Program-made: the position numbers and the translations under genes
Assembly: GCF_001421885.1 (NCBI RefSeq)
Contig: NZ_LMLH01000005.1
Span: forward strand, 1,130 to 41,983
Length of the DNA stretch: 40,854 bases
Direction: 5' to 3'
DNA from: Pseudomonas sp. Leaf48
GTDB taxonomy: Bacteria > Pseudomonadota > Gammaproteobacteria > Pseudomonadales > Pseudomonadaceae
In this document: positions 24,895 to 34,274 of the stretch, piece after piece
Layout: each line of letters starts with the position of its first letter
Position numbering within the stretch: position 1 is the first letter of the stretch
Notes under the pieces: generated by a model
What the model saw: the letters and a program-made list of their open reading frames with translations, nothing else
Database searches by the model: none
Told to the model about the DNA's origin: nothing

Positions 24895-25953
24895 TCAGAC
24901 CTCCATGACCCGTTTCAAAGCCGCGCCCACTCGGGACGGACCAGGGAAATACGCCCACTCTTGCGCGTGCGGGTAGGGGGTATCCCAACCGGTGACGCGT
25001 TCGATCGGCGCTTCCAGGTGGTGGAAGCAGTGCTCTTGTACCAGTGCAGCCAGTTCCGCACCGAAACCGCAGGTGCGGGTGGCTTCGTGGACGATCACGC
25101 AGCGCCCGGTTTTCTTCACCGACTTGGTGATGGTTTCCAGATCCAGCGGCCACAGGCTGCGCAGGTCGATCACTTCGGCATCGATACCGGTCTCTTCCGC
25201 GGCGACTTGCGAGACATACACGGTGGTGCCGTAGGTCAGGATGGTCACGGCCTTGCCCGGGCGGGTGATGGCGGCGACGTCCAGCGGCACCGTGTAGTAA
25301 CCGTCCGGCACTTGTGCGGCAGGGTGTTTCGACCACGGGGTTACCGGGCGATCGTGGTGGCCGTCGAACGGGCCGTTGTACAGGCGTTTTGGCTCAAGGA
25401 AGATTACCGGGTCATCGTTTTCGATGGAGGCGATCAGCAGGCCCTTGGCGTCGTAAGGGTTGGACGGCATTACCGTGCGCAGGCCGCAGACCTGGGTGAA
25501 CATCGCTTCGATGCTCTGGCTGTGGGTCTGGCCGCCATAGATGCCGCCGCCACAAGGCATACGCAGGGTCATTGGCGCGGTGAATTCACCGGCTGAGCGA
25601 TAGCGCAGGCGCGCCGCTTCGGAAATGATCTGGTCCGACGCCGGGTACACGTAGTCGGCGAACTGGATCTCGGCCACCGGGCGCAGACCATAGGCGCCCA
25701 TGCCCACGGCGACGCCGACGATGCCGCTTTCGGAGATCGGTGCGTCGAACACCCGGGAGGTGCCGTATTTGTTCTGCAAGCCTTCGGTGCAACGGAACAC
25801 GCCGCCGAAGTAGCCCACGTCCTGGCCGAACACCACGACATTGTCATCGCGCTCAAGCATCACATCCATGGCCGAGCGCAGGGCCTGGATCATGGTCATG
25901 GTGGTCGTGGTCATGGCGGTTTCCAGCTGGATATTGTTGTTGTGATCGTTCAT
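24895..25953 (-). CDS. bkdA2: Branched-chain 2-oxo acid dehydrogenase E1 beta
   Basis: A 352-residue beta subunit of the thiamine-diphosphate-dependent E1. Typical strings are MTMIQALRSAMDVMLERDDN, VVFGQDVGYFGGVFRCTEGL, SESGIVGVAVGMGAYGLRPV and the C-terminal TRTCGFGAELAALVQEHCFH. The N-terminus (MNDHNNNIQLETAM) is close to that of P. putida BkdA2, supporting this start. The ATG lies 1 base after the bkdA1 TGA. It works with bkdA1 as an alpha2beta2 enzyme that decarboxylates 2-oxo acids of Leu, Ile and Val. Confidence 0.95.
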   Translation of the reverse strand: MNDHNNNIQLETAMTTTTMTMIQALRSAMDVMLERDDNVVVFGQDVGYFGGVFRCTEGLQNKYGTSRVFDAPISESGIVGVAVGMGAYGLRPVAEIQFADYVYPASDQIISEAARLRYRSAGEFTAPMTLRMPCGGGIYGGQTHSQSIEAMFTQVCGLRTVMPSNPYDAKGLLIASIENDDPVIFLEPKRLYNGPFDGHHDRPVTPWSKHPAAQVPDGYYTVPLDVAAITRPGKAVTILTYGTTVYVSQVAAEETGIDAEVIDLRSLWPLDLETITKSVKKTGRCVIVHEATRTCGFGAELAALVQEHCFHHLEAPIERVTGWDTPYPHAQEWAYFPGPSRVGAALKRVMEV

Positions 25954-25954
25954 G

Positions 25955-27375
<1,421 letters not shown>

Positions 27376-27864
27376 ATGCGCAAACTGGACCGTACCGACA
27401 TCGGCATTCTCAACAGCCTTCAGGAGAATGCGCGCATCACCAACGCCGACCTCGCACGTTCGGTGAACCTGTCGCCGACGCCGTGTTTCAACCGGGTCAA
27501 GGCGATGGAAGAATTGGGCCTCATTCGCGAGCAGGTGACGCTGCTGGACGCGGACCTGCTGGGGCTGCACGTCAACGTGTTCATCCACGTCAGCCTGGAG
27601 AAGCAGGTAGAGGAGGCGCTGCAGCATTTCGAAGAGGCAATCGCCGATCGCCCGGAAGTCATGGAGTGCTACCTGATGGCCGGCGACCCGGACTACCTGA
27701 TCCGGGTGCTGGTGCCGACCATCCAGTCCCTGGAGCGCTTCATGATGGACTTTCTGACCAAGGTGCCGGGGGTGGCGAACATCCGCTCGAGCTTTGCACT
27801 CAAGCAGGTGCGGTACAAGACGGCGCTGCCTTTGCCGTCTAATGGTTTGACGTTGGGGGCTTGA
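27376..27864 (+). CDS. bkdR: Lrp-family activator of the bkd operon
   Basis: A 162-residue Lrp/AsnC regulator with an N-terminal helix-turn-helix ([20 protein letters not shown], then [20 protein letters not shown]) and a C-terminal RAM ligand-binding domain (about 65-150, with [20 protein letters not shown]). Divergent from bkdA1 across 185 bases, as in P. putida, where BkdR activates bkd expression in response to branched-chain amino acids. The start ATG has no strong ribosome site. It is followed by a perfect palindrome and faces the metallo-hydrolase gene tail to tail. Confidence 0.92.
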   Translation: MRKLDRTDIGILNSLQENARITNADLARSVNLSPTPCFNRVKAMEELGLIREQVTLLDADLLGLHVNVFIHVSLEKQVEEALQHFEEAIADRPEVMECYLMAGDPDYLIRVLVPTIQSLERFMMDFLTKVPGVANIRSSFALKQVRYKTALPLPSNGLTLGA

Positions 27865-27891
27865 CGTTGGGGACTTGAAGCCAGCATGCCT

Positions 27892-27918
27892 GATCGTTCC
27901 CACGCAGTGGGAACGATC
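27892..27918. repeat. Perfect 12-bp palindrome between convergent genes
   Basis: gatcgttcccac-gca-gtgggaacgatc makes a 12-bp perfect stem with a 3-base loop. It resembles a Pseudomonas repeat built on cgttcccacgc and inverted relatives that is distinct from the REP family. There is no long T-run, so it may block transcription only by hairpin strength. The two flanking genes end 28 and 5 bases away. Confidence 0.7.
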
Positions 27919-27922
27919 GGTC

Positions 27923-28786
27923 TTAAAACTGATTGATCGGAATTTTCAGGTAGGTAACGCCATTGTCTTCCGCTGGCGGCAAATTGCCCGCCCGCACATT
28001 CACCTGAATCGCCGGCAGCAACAGTGTGGGCATGCCCAGCCCGGCATCGCGCTGGGTGCGCATGGCGACGAAGGCGCCTTCGTCGATGCCGTCACGCACG
28101 TGGATGTTGCTTTTGCGCTGCTCGCCGACGGTGCTCATGCAGTGGGACTCACGGCCCTCGGGCGGGTAGTCGTGGCACACGTAGAGGCGCACGCTGGCGG
28201 GGAAGGCCAACAGTTTGTGGATTGAAGAGAACATCTGCTGGGCATTGCCGCCGGGAAAGTCGCAACGGGCAGTGCCCACGTCAGGCAGGAACAGCGTGTC
28301 GCCCGCCAGAATCACGTTACCGTCGACCAGGTAGGCCATGTCCGCCGGGGTATGGCCGGGTACATGCAGGGCGGTGGCCTTGAGGTTGCCGATCATGAAC
28401 GATTCATCGGGTGCGAACAGGTGATCGAACTGCGAGCCGTCGACGCGAAATGACGGCTCCAGATTGAACAGCGCCTTGAACACGTCCTGGACCTTGCTGA
28501 TCGACTCGCCAATGGCGATTTTGCCGCCAAGCTCCCTGCGCAGGTACGGCGCGGCGGACAGGTGATCAGCATGTGCGTGGGTTTCCAGCAGCCATTGCAC
28601 CTGCAGTGCATGGGCGCGAATGAACGCGATGATTGTGTCTGCCTGGGTGGTCGCGGTACGCCCGGAGGCGGCGTCGTAGTCGAGCACCGGATCGACGATC
28701 GCACACAGACCGCCATCAGTCTCGTAGACCACGTAGCTGTAGGTCGAGGAGGCGGGGTCGAGGAAAGCTTCAATCAGCGCGGGCAT
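27923..28786 (-). CDS. Persulfide dioxygenase-like MBL-fold hydrolase
   Basis: A 287-residue metallo-beta-lactamase-fold protein of the ETHE1/Blh type. Metal ligands are in ETHAHADHLSAA (H70, H72, D74, H75), VPGHTPADM (H145), LAGDTLFLPDVG (D163) and VCHDYPPEG (H205). Persulfide dioxygenases oxidise glutathione persulfide to sulfite. The neighbours, a sulfide:quinone oxidoreductase and a BigR-like regulator, support that role over a generic hydrolase. The ATG at 28784-28786 is preferred; a GTG two codons earlier is possible. It is transcribed away from the ArsR gene, with the operator in between. Confidence 0.85.
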   Translation of the reverse strand: MPALIEAFLDPASSTYSYVVYETDGGLCAIVDPVLDYDAASGRTATTQADTIIAFIRAHALQVQWLLETHAHADHLSAAPYLRRELGGKIAIGESISKVQDVFKALFNLEPSFRVDGSQFDHLFAPDESFMIGNLKATALHVPGHTPADMAYLVDGNVILAGDTLFLPDVGTARCDFPGGNAQQMFSSIHKLLAFPASVRLYVCHDYPPEGRESHCMSTVGEQRKSNIHVRDGIDEGAFVAMRTQRDAGLGMPTLLLPAIQVNVRAGNLPPAEDNGVTYLKIPINQF

Positions 28787-28831
28787 GGACACGAACCTGT
28801 GCAGGGGAAGAAAAGTGAGTCATGGCTTGCA

Positions 28832-28857
28832 ACACTTTATGTAAAAACATAATGTGT
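28832..28857. promoter_or_regulatory. BigR/SqrR-like palindromic operator
   Basis: ACACTTTATGT (28832-28842), four A, and ACATAATGTGT (28847-28857) form an 11-bp inverted repeat with one mismatch. It lies centrally in the gap between the metallo-hydrolase and the ArsR gene, so one site could control both directions. AT-rich palindromes of this kind are bound by BigR/SqrR repressors; direct binding is inferred. Confidence 0.65.
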
Positions 28858-28889
28858 ACAGCTTAAGTGACATTGAAGGCATCCTGCAA

Positions 28890-29231
28890 ATGCAATCCAG
28901 TCTGACCGAATGTGAAGTCGCTCAACTGCGCGCCTCGGCCTCCAAGGCATGTGCGCTGCTCAAGGCCCTGGCCAATGAGGATCGCCTGTTGATCCTGTGC
29001 CAGCTGACCCAGGGTGAGCGCAACGTCGGCGAGCTGGAAAAAATGACCGGCGTGCGTCAACCGACCCTGTCCCAGCAATTGGGCATCCTGCGCGATGAGG
29101 GGCTGGTCGCGACCCGTCGTGAAGGCAAGTACATTTTCTACGGTCTCGCCAGTCACGAAGTGATCCAGGTGATGAAGACCCTCTCCGGGCTTTATTGCGG
29201 GGCTGTGCTTCAAAGCTGGGTGCAACCTTGA
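28890..29231 (+). CDS. ArsR-family repressor, BigR/SqrR-like persulfide sensor
   Basis: A 113-residue ArsR/SmtB winged-helix repressor. The helix-turn-helix reads ERNVGELEKMTGVRQPTLSQ, followed by LGILRDEGLVATRREGKYIF. Two cysteines, C37 (DRLLILCQL) and C103 (LSGLYCGAV), lie 66 residues apart, the spacing of the two sensing cysteines in SqrR/BigR that form a disulfide or polysulfide bridge on exposure to persulfide. Typical metal-binding ArsR motifs (ELCVCDL) are absent. I take the ATG with GAAGG 10 bases upstream; a GTG at 28854 would start inside the operator palindrome. It is followed by the sulfide:quinone oxidoreductase gene. Confidence 0.85.
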   Translation: MQSSLTECEVAQLRASASKACALLKALANEDRLLILCQLTQGERNVGELEKMTGVRQPTLSQQLGILRDEGLVATRREGKYIFYGLASHEVIQVMKTLSGLYCGAVLQSWVQP

Positions 29232-29254
29232 TGCCGGCCAGCGCAACTCAATAA

Positions 29255-29345
29255 TGTGGGAGCGGGCTTGCTCGCGAAGGCGGCGTGTCATTAGACATAT
29301 ACGTTGGCTGACACACCGCCTTCGCGAGCAAGCCCGCTCCCACAG
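29255..29345. repeat. REP inverted pair with long arms
   Basis: tgtgggagcgggcttgctcg and its inverted copy, extended to about 35-bp arms (through ggcggcgtgtca / tgacacaccgcc), enclose about 20 bases. It lies between the ArsR and sulfide:quinone oxidoreductase genes, where it could reduce read-through. Confidence 0.95.
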
Positions 29346-29399
29346 TTGTTTTTTGTTGAGGCCGGCAAAAATCCTTTCGTGCAACAAAAGGAACAAGCA

Positions 29400-30644
29400 A
29401 TGAACGATCAACACTGGGGCCCATCCATCAGTGCAGATATCGTGGTCATCGGCGGTGGCACGGCGGGTATCGGCCTTGTCGCCAGCCTGCTCAAGCGCAG
29501 CCCGCACCTGAGCATCACCGTGATCGAACCCAGCGCCCAACACTTCTATCAGCCGGCCTGGACCCTGGTCGGTGGTGGTGCGTACAACGTCAAAGATACC
29601 GTTCGGCCCATGGCATCGGTGATGCCGCGCGGGGCCAATTGGTTGCAGGCTGCCGTGACGGGCATTGATCCGGTCCAGCGCCAACTTACCCTCAGTGACG
29701 CGCGCACGGTCAGCTATCAAAACCTGGTCGTCTGCCCCGGCCTGCGCCTGGCCTGGGAGAAAATCGAAGGCCTGGAGGATACCCTCGGCCAACACGGTGT
29801 GACCTCCAACTACAGCTATCAGCACGCGACCTACACTTGGGAGCAGGTGCAGAAATTGCGCGGCGGCAAGGTGCTGTTCACCCAGCCCGCCATGCCGATC
29901 AAATGTGCGGGCGCGCCACAAAAGGCGCTGTACCTGTCCTGCGATCACTGGAACAGGACCGGTGTGCTGAACAACATTGACGTCGAATTCAATCTTGCCG
30001 GCGCGGCGCTGTTCGGTGTGGCGACATTTGTTGCGCCGCTGATGAAGTACATCGATAAATACAAGGCCCGGTTGGCGTTCAACTCGAACCTGGTAAAAGT
30101 CGACGGCCCGGCGAAAACCGCGTGGTTCGAAGTCAAGGACGCCGATGGCACGGTCACCCGCCAGGCAAAAACCTTTGATCTGCTGCACGTCGTGCCACCT
30201 CAAGTATCCCCGGACTTCATCGCCCAGAGTCTGCTGGCCGACGCCGCCGGCTGGTGCGAGGTCGATCCTCACAGCCTGCAGCATCCACGCTATCCAGGCG
30301 TGTTCGCACTGGGCGATATCTGCGGCACCAGCAATGCCAAAACCGCCGCGGCGGTGCGCAAGCAGATAGTGGTCGTTGCCGAAAACCTGCTGGCCTTGCG
30401 CAAGCAACAAGCGCTGCCGCTGAAATACGACGGCTATGGTTCTTGTCCGCTGACGGTGGAGAAGGGCAAGGTGATCCTTGCCGAGTTCGGTTACGCGGGC
30501 AAGTTGTTGCCCACTTTTCCCCTCGACCCGACGACCGCGCGCCGCTCGGCGTGGTGGCTAAAGGCGACACTGCTGCCGTGGTTCTACTGGAACGGTATGC
30601 TCAAGGGCCGCGAGTGGCTGACGCGCATGTCCAAGGTCGACTGA
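29400..30644 (+). CDS. Sulfide:quinone oxidoreductase, SQOR-like
   Basis: A 414-residue FAD enzyme that oxidises sulfide to persulfide and passes electrons to quinone. The FAD motif is IVVIGGGTAGIGLVASLL (about 14-31). The sequence follows the human/type II SQOR pattern closely: PAMPIKCAGAPQKALYLS holds the first active cysteine (C169), VFALGDICGTSNAKTAAAV holds the second, and KYDGYGSCPLTVEKGKVILA is a third conserved block. The C-terminal WWLKATLLPWFYWNGMLKGR is the membrane-contact region. The start ATG has AAAGGAA upstream. TauE/SafE gene follows 9 bases later. Together with the metallo-hydrolase it would convert sulfide to sulfite. Confidence 0.9.
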   Translation: MNDQHWGPSISADIVVIGGGTAGIGLVASLLKRSPHLSITVIEPSAQHFYQPAWTLVGGGAYNVKDTVRPMASVMPRGANWLQAAVTGIDPVQRQLTLSDARTVSYQNLVVCPGLRLAWEKIEGLEDTLGQHGVTSNYSYQHATYTWEQVQKLRGGKVLFTQPAMPIKCAGAPQKALYLSCDHWNRTGVLNNIDVEFNLAGAALFGVATFVAPLMKYIDKYKARLAFNSNLVKVDGPAKTAWFEVKDADGTVTRQAKTFDLLHVVPPQVSPDFIAQSLLADAAGWCEVDPHSLQHPRYPGVFALGDICGTSNAKTAAAVRKQIVVVAENLLALRKQQALPLKYDGYGSCPLTVEKGKVILAEFGYAGKLLPTFPLDPTTARRSAWWLKATLLPWFYWNGMLKGREWLTRMSKVD

Positions 30645-30653
30645 GAACTCCCT

Positions 30654-31454
30654 ATGTTGCTGGCAAGTCTGTTTGGCGTGGTGATGGGGTTGGTGCTGGG
30701 ATTGACCGGTGCCGGTGGCGGGATTCTCGCGGTGCCGGCGCTGGTGCTGGGCTTGGGCTGGAGCATGACCCAGGCCGCCCCGGTGGCATTGTTTGCCGTT
30801 GGCAGCGCGGCGGCGGTCGGCGCCATTGACGGTTTACGCCATGGCCTGGTGCGCTATCGCGCGGCGTTGCTGATCGCGGCACTGGGTGCGGTGTTTTCCC
30901 CGGTGGGCATCTATTTTGCCCATCAGTTGCCGGAAAAAGTCCTGATGATCCTGTTCAGCCTGCTGATGGTCATGGTGGCCTGGCGCATGTTGCGCCGTGA
31001 ACGCAAGGACGAGGGTCCCAGCGATCATGGCCACGCCAACTGGGGTCAGAAGAACTGCATGCTCGATCAACAAACCGGGCGCTTCTCCTGGACCGCCAAA
31101 TGCACCGCGACGCTCGCGGCCCTCGGCGCCGTGACCGGGGTAGTGTCGGGGCTGCTCGGTGTTGGTGGTGGCTTTCTCATCGTGCCGGCTTTCAAGCAAT
31201 TGACCGATGTGCAGATGCGCGGGATCGTCGCCACCTCCCTGATGGTGATCAGCCTGATTTCCGCCATCGGGGTGATCGGTGCGTTCCATGCGGGGGTGCG
31301 CATCGACAGTCTGGGGGTAGCCTTTATCGTCTCCAGCATCGTCGGCATGGTCATCGGCCGGCAGCTCTGCGCGCGGGTGCCGGCGCGGGCGTTGCAGGTC
31401 GGGTTTGCCAGTGTTTGCCTGGTGGTAGCCGCCTATATGTTGCTGCGCGCCTGA
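30654..31454 (+). CDS. TauE/SafE-family exporter
   Basis: A 266-residue membrane protein with about eight hydrophobic helices in two similar halves. Each half starts with a glycine-rich family motif: VMGLVLGLTGAGGGILAVPA at the N-terminus, and VTGVVSGLLGVGGGFLIVPA at about residue 160. TauE/SafE members export sulfite, sulfoacetate and related anions. Placed 9 bases after the sulfide:quinone oxidoreductase gene and clearly co-transcribed, it probably exports sulfite made by the sulfide-oxidation steps. The loop between the halves holds a Cys (GQKNCMLDQQ). Confidence 0.88.
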   Translation: MLLASLFGVVMGLVLGLTGAGGGILAVPALVLGLGWSMTQAAPVALFAVGSAAAVGAIDGLRHGLVRYRAALLIAALGAVFSPVGIYFAHQLPEKVLMILFSLLMVMVAWRMLRRERKDEGPSDHGHANWGQKNCMLDQQTGRFSWTAKCTATLAALGAVTGVVSGLLGVGGGFLIVPAFKQLTDVQMRGIVATSLMVISLISAIGVIGAFHAGVRIDSLGVAFIVSSIVGMVIGRQLCARVPARALQVGFASVCLVVAAYMLLRA

Positions 31455-31457
31455 GCC

Positions 31458-32327
31458 TTACAGCGGCCGATACTGGAGGCTGAAACCCAGTTCGCTGGAC
31501 TGTCCCTGTTCCAGCAAGCGCAACCCCGGCCGACCCGGCAAATGATGGGCATTGACCGGGTGGCTGACCGGTTCGATACAGAAAAAATCCAGGCCCACCG
31601 GGCAATACAGCAGGAAGTAATCACTGCCGATGGCCTGGCAGTCCAGCTCGTAACCGAGGTCGGGTTGCTGGATCAGGCACTGGCCATCCCATTCGCAGAA
31701 CCCATTGTCGACCAGCGTCTCGGGCAGCGCTTTGAGCTGCTGAAAATCCCATTCGGCGGGTAACGCGCTGAGCTGCGTCGGCAGTTTTCTCGCATCGCAC
31801 AGCCATACCTGAGCGGCCGCAGCCTGCAGACGGGTGTTGGCGCTGCGCGGAAGATAGGGATGCAACCCCAGGCCGTGCCACGCGGCGCGTTCGGCCAGGT
31901 GGGTGACGTGCAACTCGATGCTCAGTTTGCCGCCAGCCAGATGGAAACGCTGTACGGCGCGATAGGCGAAGGGGCTGGTGCTGTCCAGTTGCAGGACCGC
32001 CTCATCTGCCGAGTGCGAGACCACCTGCCACGCTTGCTGCCAGGCGCTGCCGTGAATCGGCAGGGGATCGGTGAGGCTGTTGGGCGCCAACGCCTGCCAG
32101 CCATCCGGGCATTCGAAGCCGCCATCGGCGATGCGGTTGGACCAGGGTATCAAGGGATAGCAGCCGAGTTTGCCGGGCAGGCCGGTGTTCAGGGCGCGCT
32201 CATCGGAGTGTCGGAGCAAGGGCTGTCCGGTGCTGCGCACGGTCCAGTTAACGATGCTGGCGCCGAGTTCAGGGGCGAGGGTGAGGTGGGTGAGTTCGTC
32301 TTCGAGTTCGATCAGTGTCAGCGACAT
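31458..32327 (-). CDS. Aldose 1-epimerase family protein
   Basis: A 289-residue galactose mutarotase-like protein that interconverts alpha and beta anomers of sugars. Family signs are LAPELGASIVNWTVRSTGQP, the substrate-pocket CYPLIPWSNRIADGGF (about residue 56-72), PLPIHGSAWQQAW with its catalytic His, HGLGLHPYLPRS with the second His, and CIEPVSHPVNAHHLPG holding the catalytic Glu. It is the last gene of the uronate-type unit, 59 bases after the TRAP large permease gene on the same strand. Uronate dehydrogenase acts on the beta-pyranose form, so an epimerase here may supply that anomer (inference). It meets the TauE/SafE gene tail to tail, 3 bases apart. Confidence 0.85.
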   Translation of the reverse strand: MSLTLIELEDELTHLTLAPELGASIVNWTVRSTGQPLLRHSDERALNTGLPGKLGCYPLIPWSNRIADGGFECPDGWQALAPNSLTDPLPIHGSAWQQAWQVVSHSADEAVLQLDSTSPFAYRAVQRFHLAGGKLSIELHVTHLAERAAWHGLGLHPYLPRSANTRLQAAAAQVWLCDARKLPTQLSALPAEWDFQQLKALPETLVDNGFCEWDGQCLIQQPDLGYELDCQAIGSDYFLLYCPVGLDFFCIEPVSHPVNAHHLPGRPGLRLLEQGQSSELGFSLQYRPL

Positions 32328-32386
32328 GGAGACCTGCTTTCATATTGGTTGTGGCAAGGGAGGATGCGCCTCCCTTGCCTTGAACA

Positions 32387-33667
32387 TCACAACACCAGAT
32401 GCGGCAACCACAGCGACAGTGCAGGAATGTAGGTCACGGCCATCAGCACCAGGAACAGCACGCCGTAGAACGGCAGCAATGCTTTCACGGTTTTTTCGAT
32501 ACTCACCTTGCCCACTGCCGACCCCACGAACAATACCGCACCCACTGGCGGTGTGATCAATCCGATCCCCAGGTTCACCAGCATGATCATGCCGAACTGC
32601 ACCGGGTCTACACCGATGCCCAGAATGACCGGCATCAGGATCGGCGTCAGGATCAGGATCAGCGGCGCCATGTCCATCACCGTGCCGAGCAATAGCAGCA
32701 TGACGTTGATGCACATCAGGATCACGTAACGGTTGTCCGACAGGGTCAGGAACATCGTGGTGATCTTCGCCGGGATCTGCATCAGGGTCATGATGTAGCC
32801 GAAGCTGGCAGCAAAGCCGATCAGGATCATCACAATCGAAATCGTGCGCACCGTGCGGTGCATCAGTTTCGGCAGTTCGCGCCACTTGTAGTCGCGGTAG
32901 ATGAACATGGTCACGAAGAACGACCAGAGCACGGCAATCGCCGCCGACTCGGTGGCGGTGAAAATGCCCGACAGAATGCCGCCCAGGATGATGACCATGG
33001 CCATCAGGCCCCAGAGCGCTTCGCCGCAGATCTTCAGCGCTTCGCGCATCGGAATGACTTCACCTTTTGGGTAGTCACGCTTTTTGGCGAAGATCAGGCA
33101 CAGCACCATCAGGCACGCGCTCATCAGCAGGCCCGGCACTACACCGGCCATGAACAGCGAGGCGATCGACACTGTGCCGCCGGCGGCCAGGGAGTAGAGC
33201 ACCGAGTTGTGACTCGGCGGGGTCAGCAGGGCTTGCACCGAGCCGCTGACAGTGACCGCGGTGGCGAACTCCCGCGGATAGCCGCGACGCTCCATCTCCG
33301 GAATCAATACCGAACCGACCGAAGCGGTGTCCGCTACCGAGGAGCCGGAGATCGCGCCGAAGAAGGTCGAGGCCATGATGTTGACCAGGGACAGGCCGCC
33401 GCGCACGAAGCCCACCAAGACCCCGGCAAACGCCACCAGACGCCGGGACATGCCGCCCTCGGCCATGATCGCGCCGGCCAGGACGAAGAACGGAATCGCC
33501 AGCAAAGAGAACTTGTTCACGCCCCCGGCGACCTGAATCATCAGGGCCTGGAACGGGATATCGATCCACCATGCGCCGATCAGCGCCGATAGCCCCAGGG
33601 CGTAGGCGACCGGCATGCCGATCAGGATCAAAGCGATAAAACTGCCGAGCAGTATCAGAGCGTCCAT
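32387..33667 (-). CDS. TRAP transporter large permease (DctM type)
   Basis: A 426-residue integral membrane protein with about 12 helices, the ion-coupled channel subunit of a tripartite ATP-independent periplasmic transporter. Family strings are LIGMPVAYALGLSALIG, FSLLAIPFFVLAGAIMAEGG, FFGAISGSSVADTASVGSVL and the late VMDMAPLILILTPILMPVIL followed by LGIGLITPPVGAVLFVG. The ATG immediately follows the small permease stop, so translation is coupled. It is placed between the small permease and the epimerase in a uronate-type unit, which suggests hexuronate or a related sugar acid as cargo. Confidence 0.93.
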   Translation of the reverse strand: MDALILLGSFIALILIGMPVAYALGLSALIGAWWIDIPFQALMIQVAGGVNKFSLLAIPFFVLAGAIMAEGGMSRRLVAFAGVLVGFVRGGLSLVNIMASTFFGAISGSSVADTASVGSVLIPEMERRGYPREFATAVTVSGSVQALLTPPSHNSVLYSLAAGGTVSIASLFMAGVVPGLLMSACLMVLCLIFAKKRDYPKGEVIPMREALKICGEALWGLMAMVIILGGILSGIFTATESAAIAVLWSFFVTMFIYRDYKWRELPKLMHRTVRTISIVMILIGFAASFGYIMTLMQIPAKITTMFLTLSDNRYVILMCINVMLLLLGTVMDMAPLILILTPILMPVILGIGVDPVQFGMIMLVNLGIGLITPPVGAVLFVGSAVGKVSIEKTVKALLPFYGVLFLVLMAVTYIPALSLWLPHLVL

Positions 33668-34195
33668 TTAGGCGGCACCTTCGTTTTCTTCAACGAGGTC
33701 GAAACGCACGACCCGACGATTGCTCTGATCACCGAGCAAGAGTTTTTCCAGGACAAAGATCAAGGTCAGCACGCCGCCAATCGGAATCGGCATGTAGGTG
33801 ATGCCCACACGCAGGGTTGGCATGGAGCTCATGAACTGGTTCCAGGTCGACAGGCAAAGCTTGGTGCCCCAGATGGCCATGAACAGGCAAATGGTCGCCA
33901 TCAACAATTGCGAAAACACGCTGGCGGCTTTGCGCATTTGCGGCTGCATGCGGTCGGTGAGCATTGCCACCGCCATGTGCGCGCCGGCGCGATAACTGGC
34001 GGCCGCGCCGATGAAGGTGAACACCATCATCAGCAGAATCGCCGTGGGCTCCGGCCAGCTGGAGCCGGTGCCCAGGACGTAACGGGCGAAGACACCCCAA
34101 GGGATTATCAGCGCAATGGCCAGGACCGACAGGCCCGCGACCCAGATGCAGGTCATGTAAATCCTGTCGTTGATACGCAGCAATAGATTCTTCAT
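33668..34195 (-). CDS. TRAP transporter small permease (DctQ type)
   Basis: A 175-residue membrane protein with four hydrophobic helices, the small membrane subunit of the TRAP transporter. Visible marks are WVAGLSVLAIALIIPWGVFA, the DctQ-like TGSSWPEPTAILLMMVFTFI, ASYRAGAHMAVAML and YMPIPIGGVLTLIFVLEKLL. The start ATG follows GGTGGAACCCG; an upstream reading to 34222 has no ribosome site. It lies 79 bases after dctP and touches dctM. It forms the membrane complex with the large permease. Confidence 0.92.
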   Translation of the reverse strand: MKNLLLRINDRIYMTCIWVAGLSVLAIALIIPWGVFARYVLGTGSSWPEPTAILLMMVFTFIGAAASYRAGAHMAVAMLTDRMQPQMRKAASVFSQLLMATICLFMAIWGTKLCLSTWNQFMSSMPTLRVGITYMPIPIGGVLTLIFVLEKLLLGDQSNRRVVRFDLVEENEGAA

Positions 34196-34274
34196 CGGGT
34201 TCCACCGTAACCGGGCGCGCACTGACGTTTATCAACGTCAATGGCGCCTGGCCTTTCTTCAAATGCAGGGAGGG

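Noticed and set aside
23638..25596. Long plus-strand reading opposite bkdB and bkdA2
   Set aside because: Antisense shadow of two well-recognised bkd genes, with His/Arg-rich, non-protein-like composition.
28863..30410. Long reverse-strand reading opposite the ArsR and sulfide:quinone oxidoreductase genes
   Set aside because: It runs through a REP pair and opposes two conserved genes; no recognisable domain.
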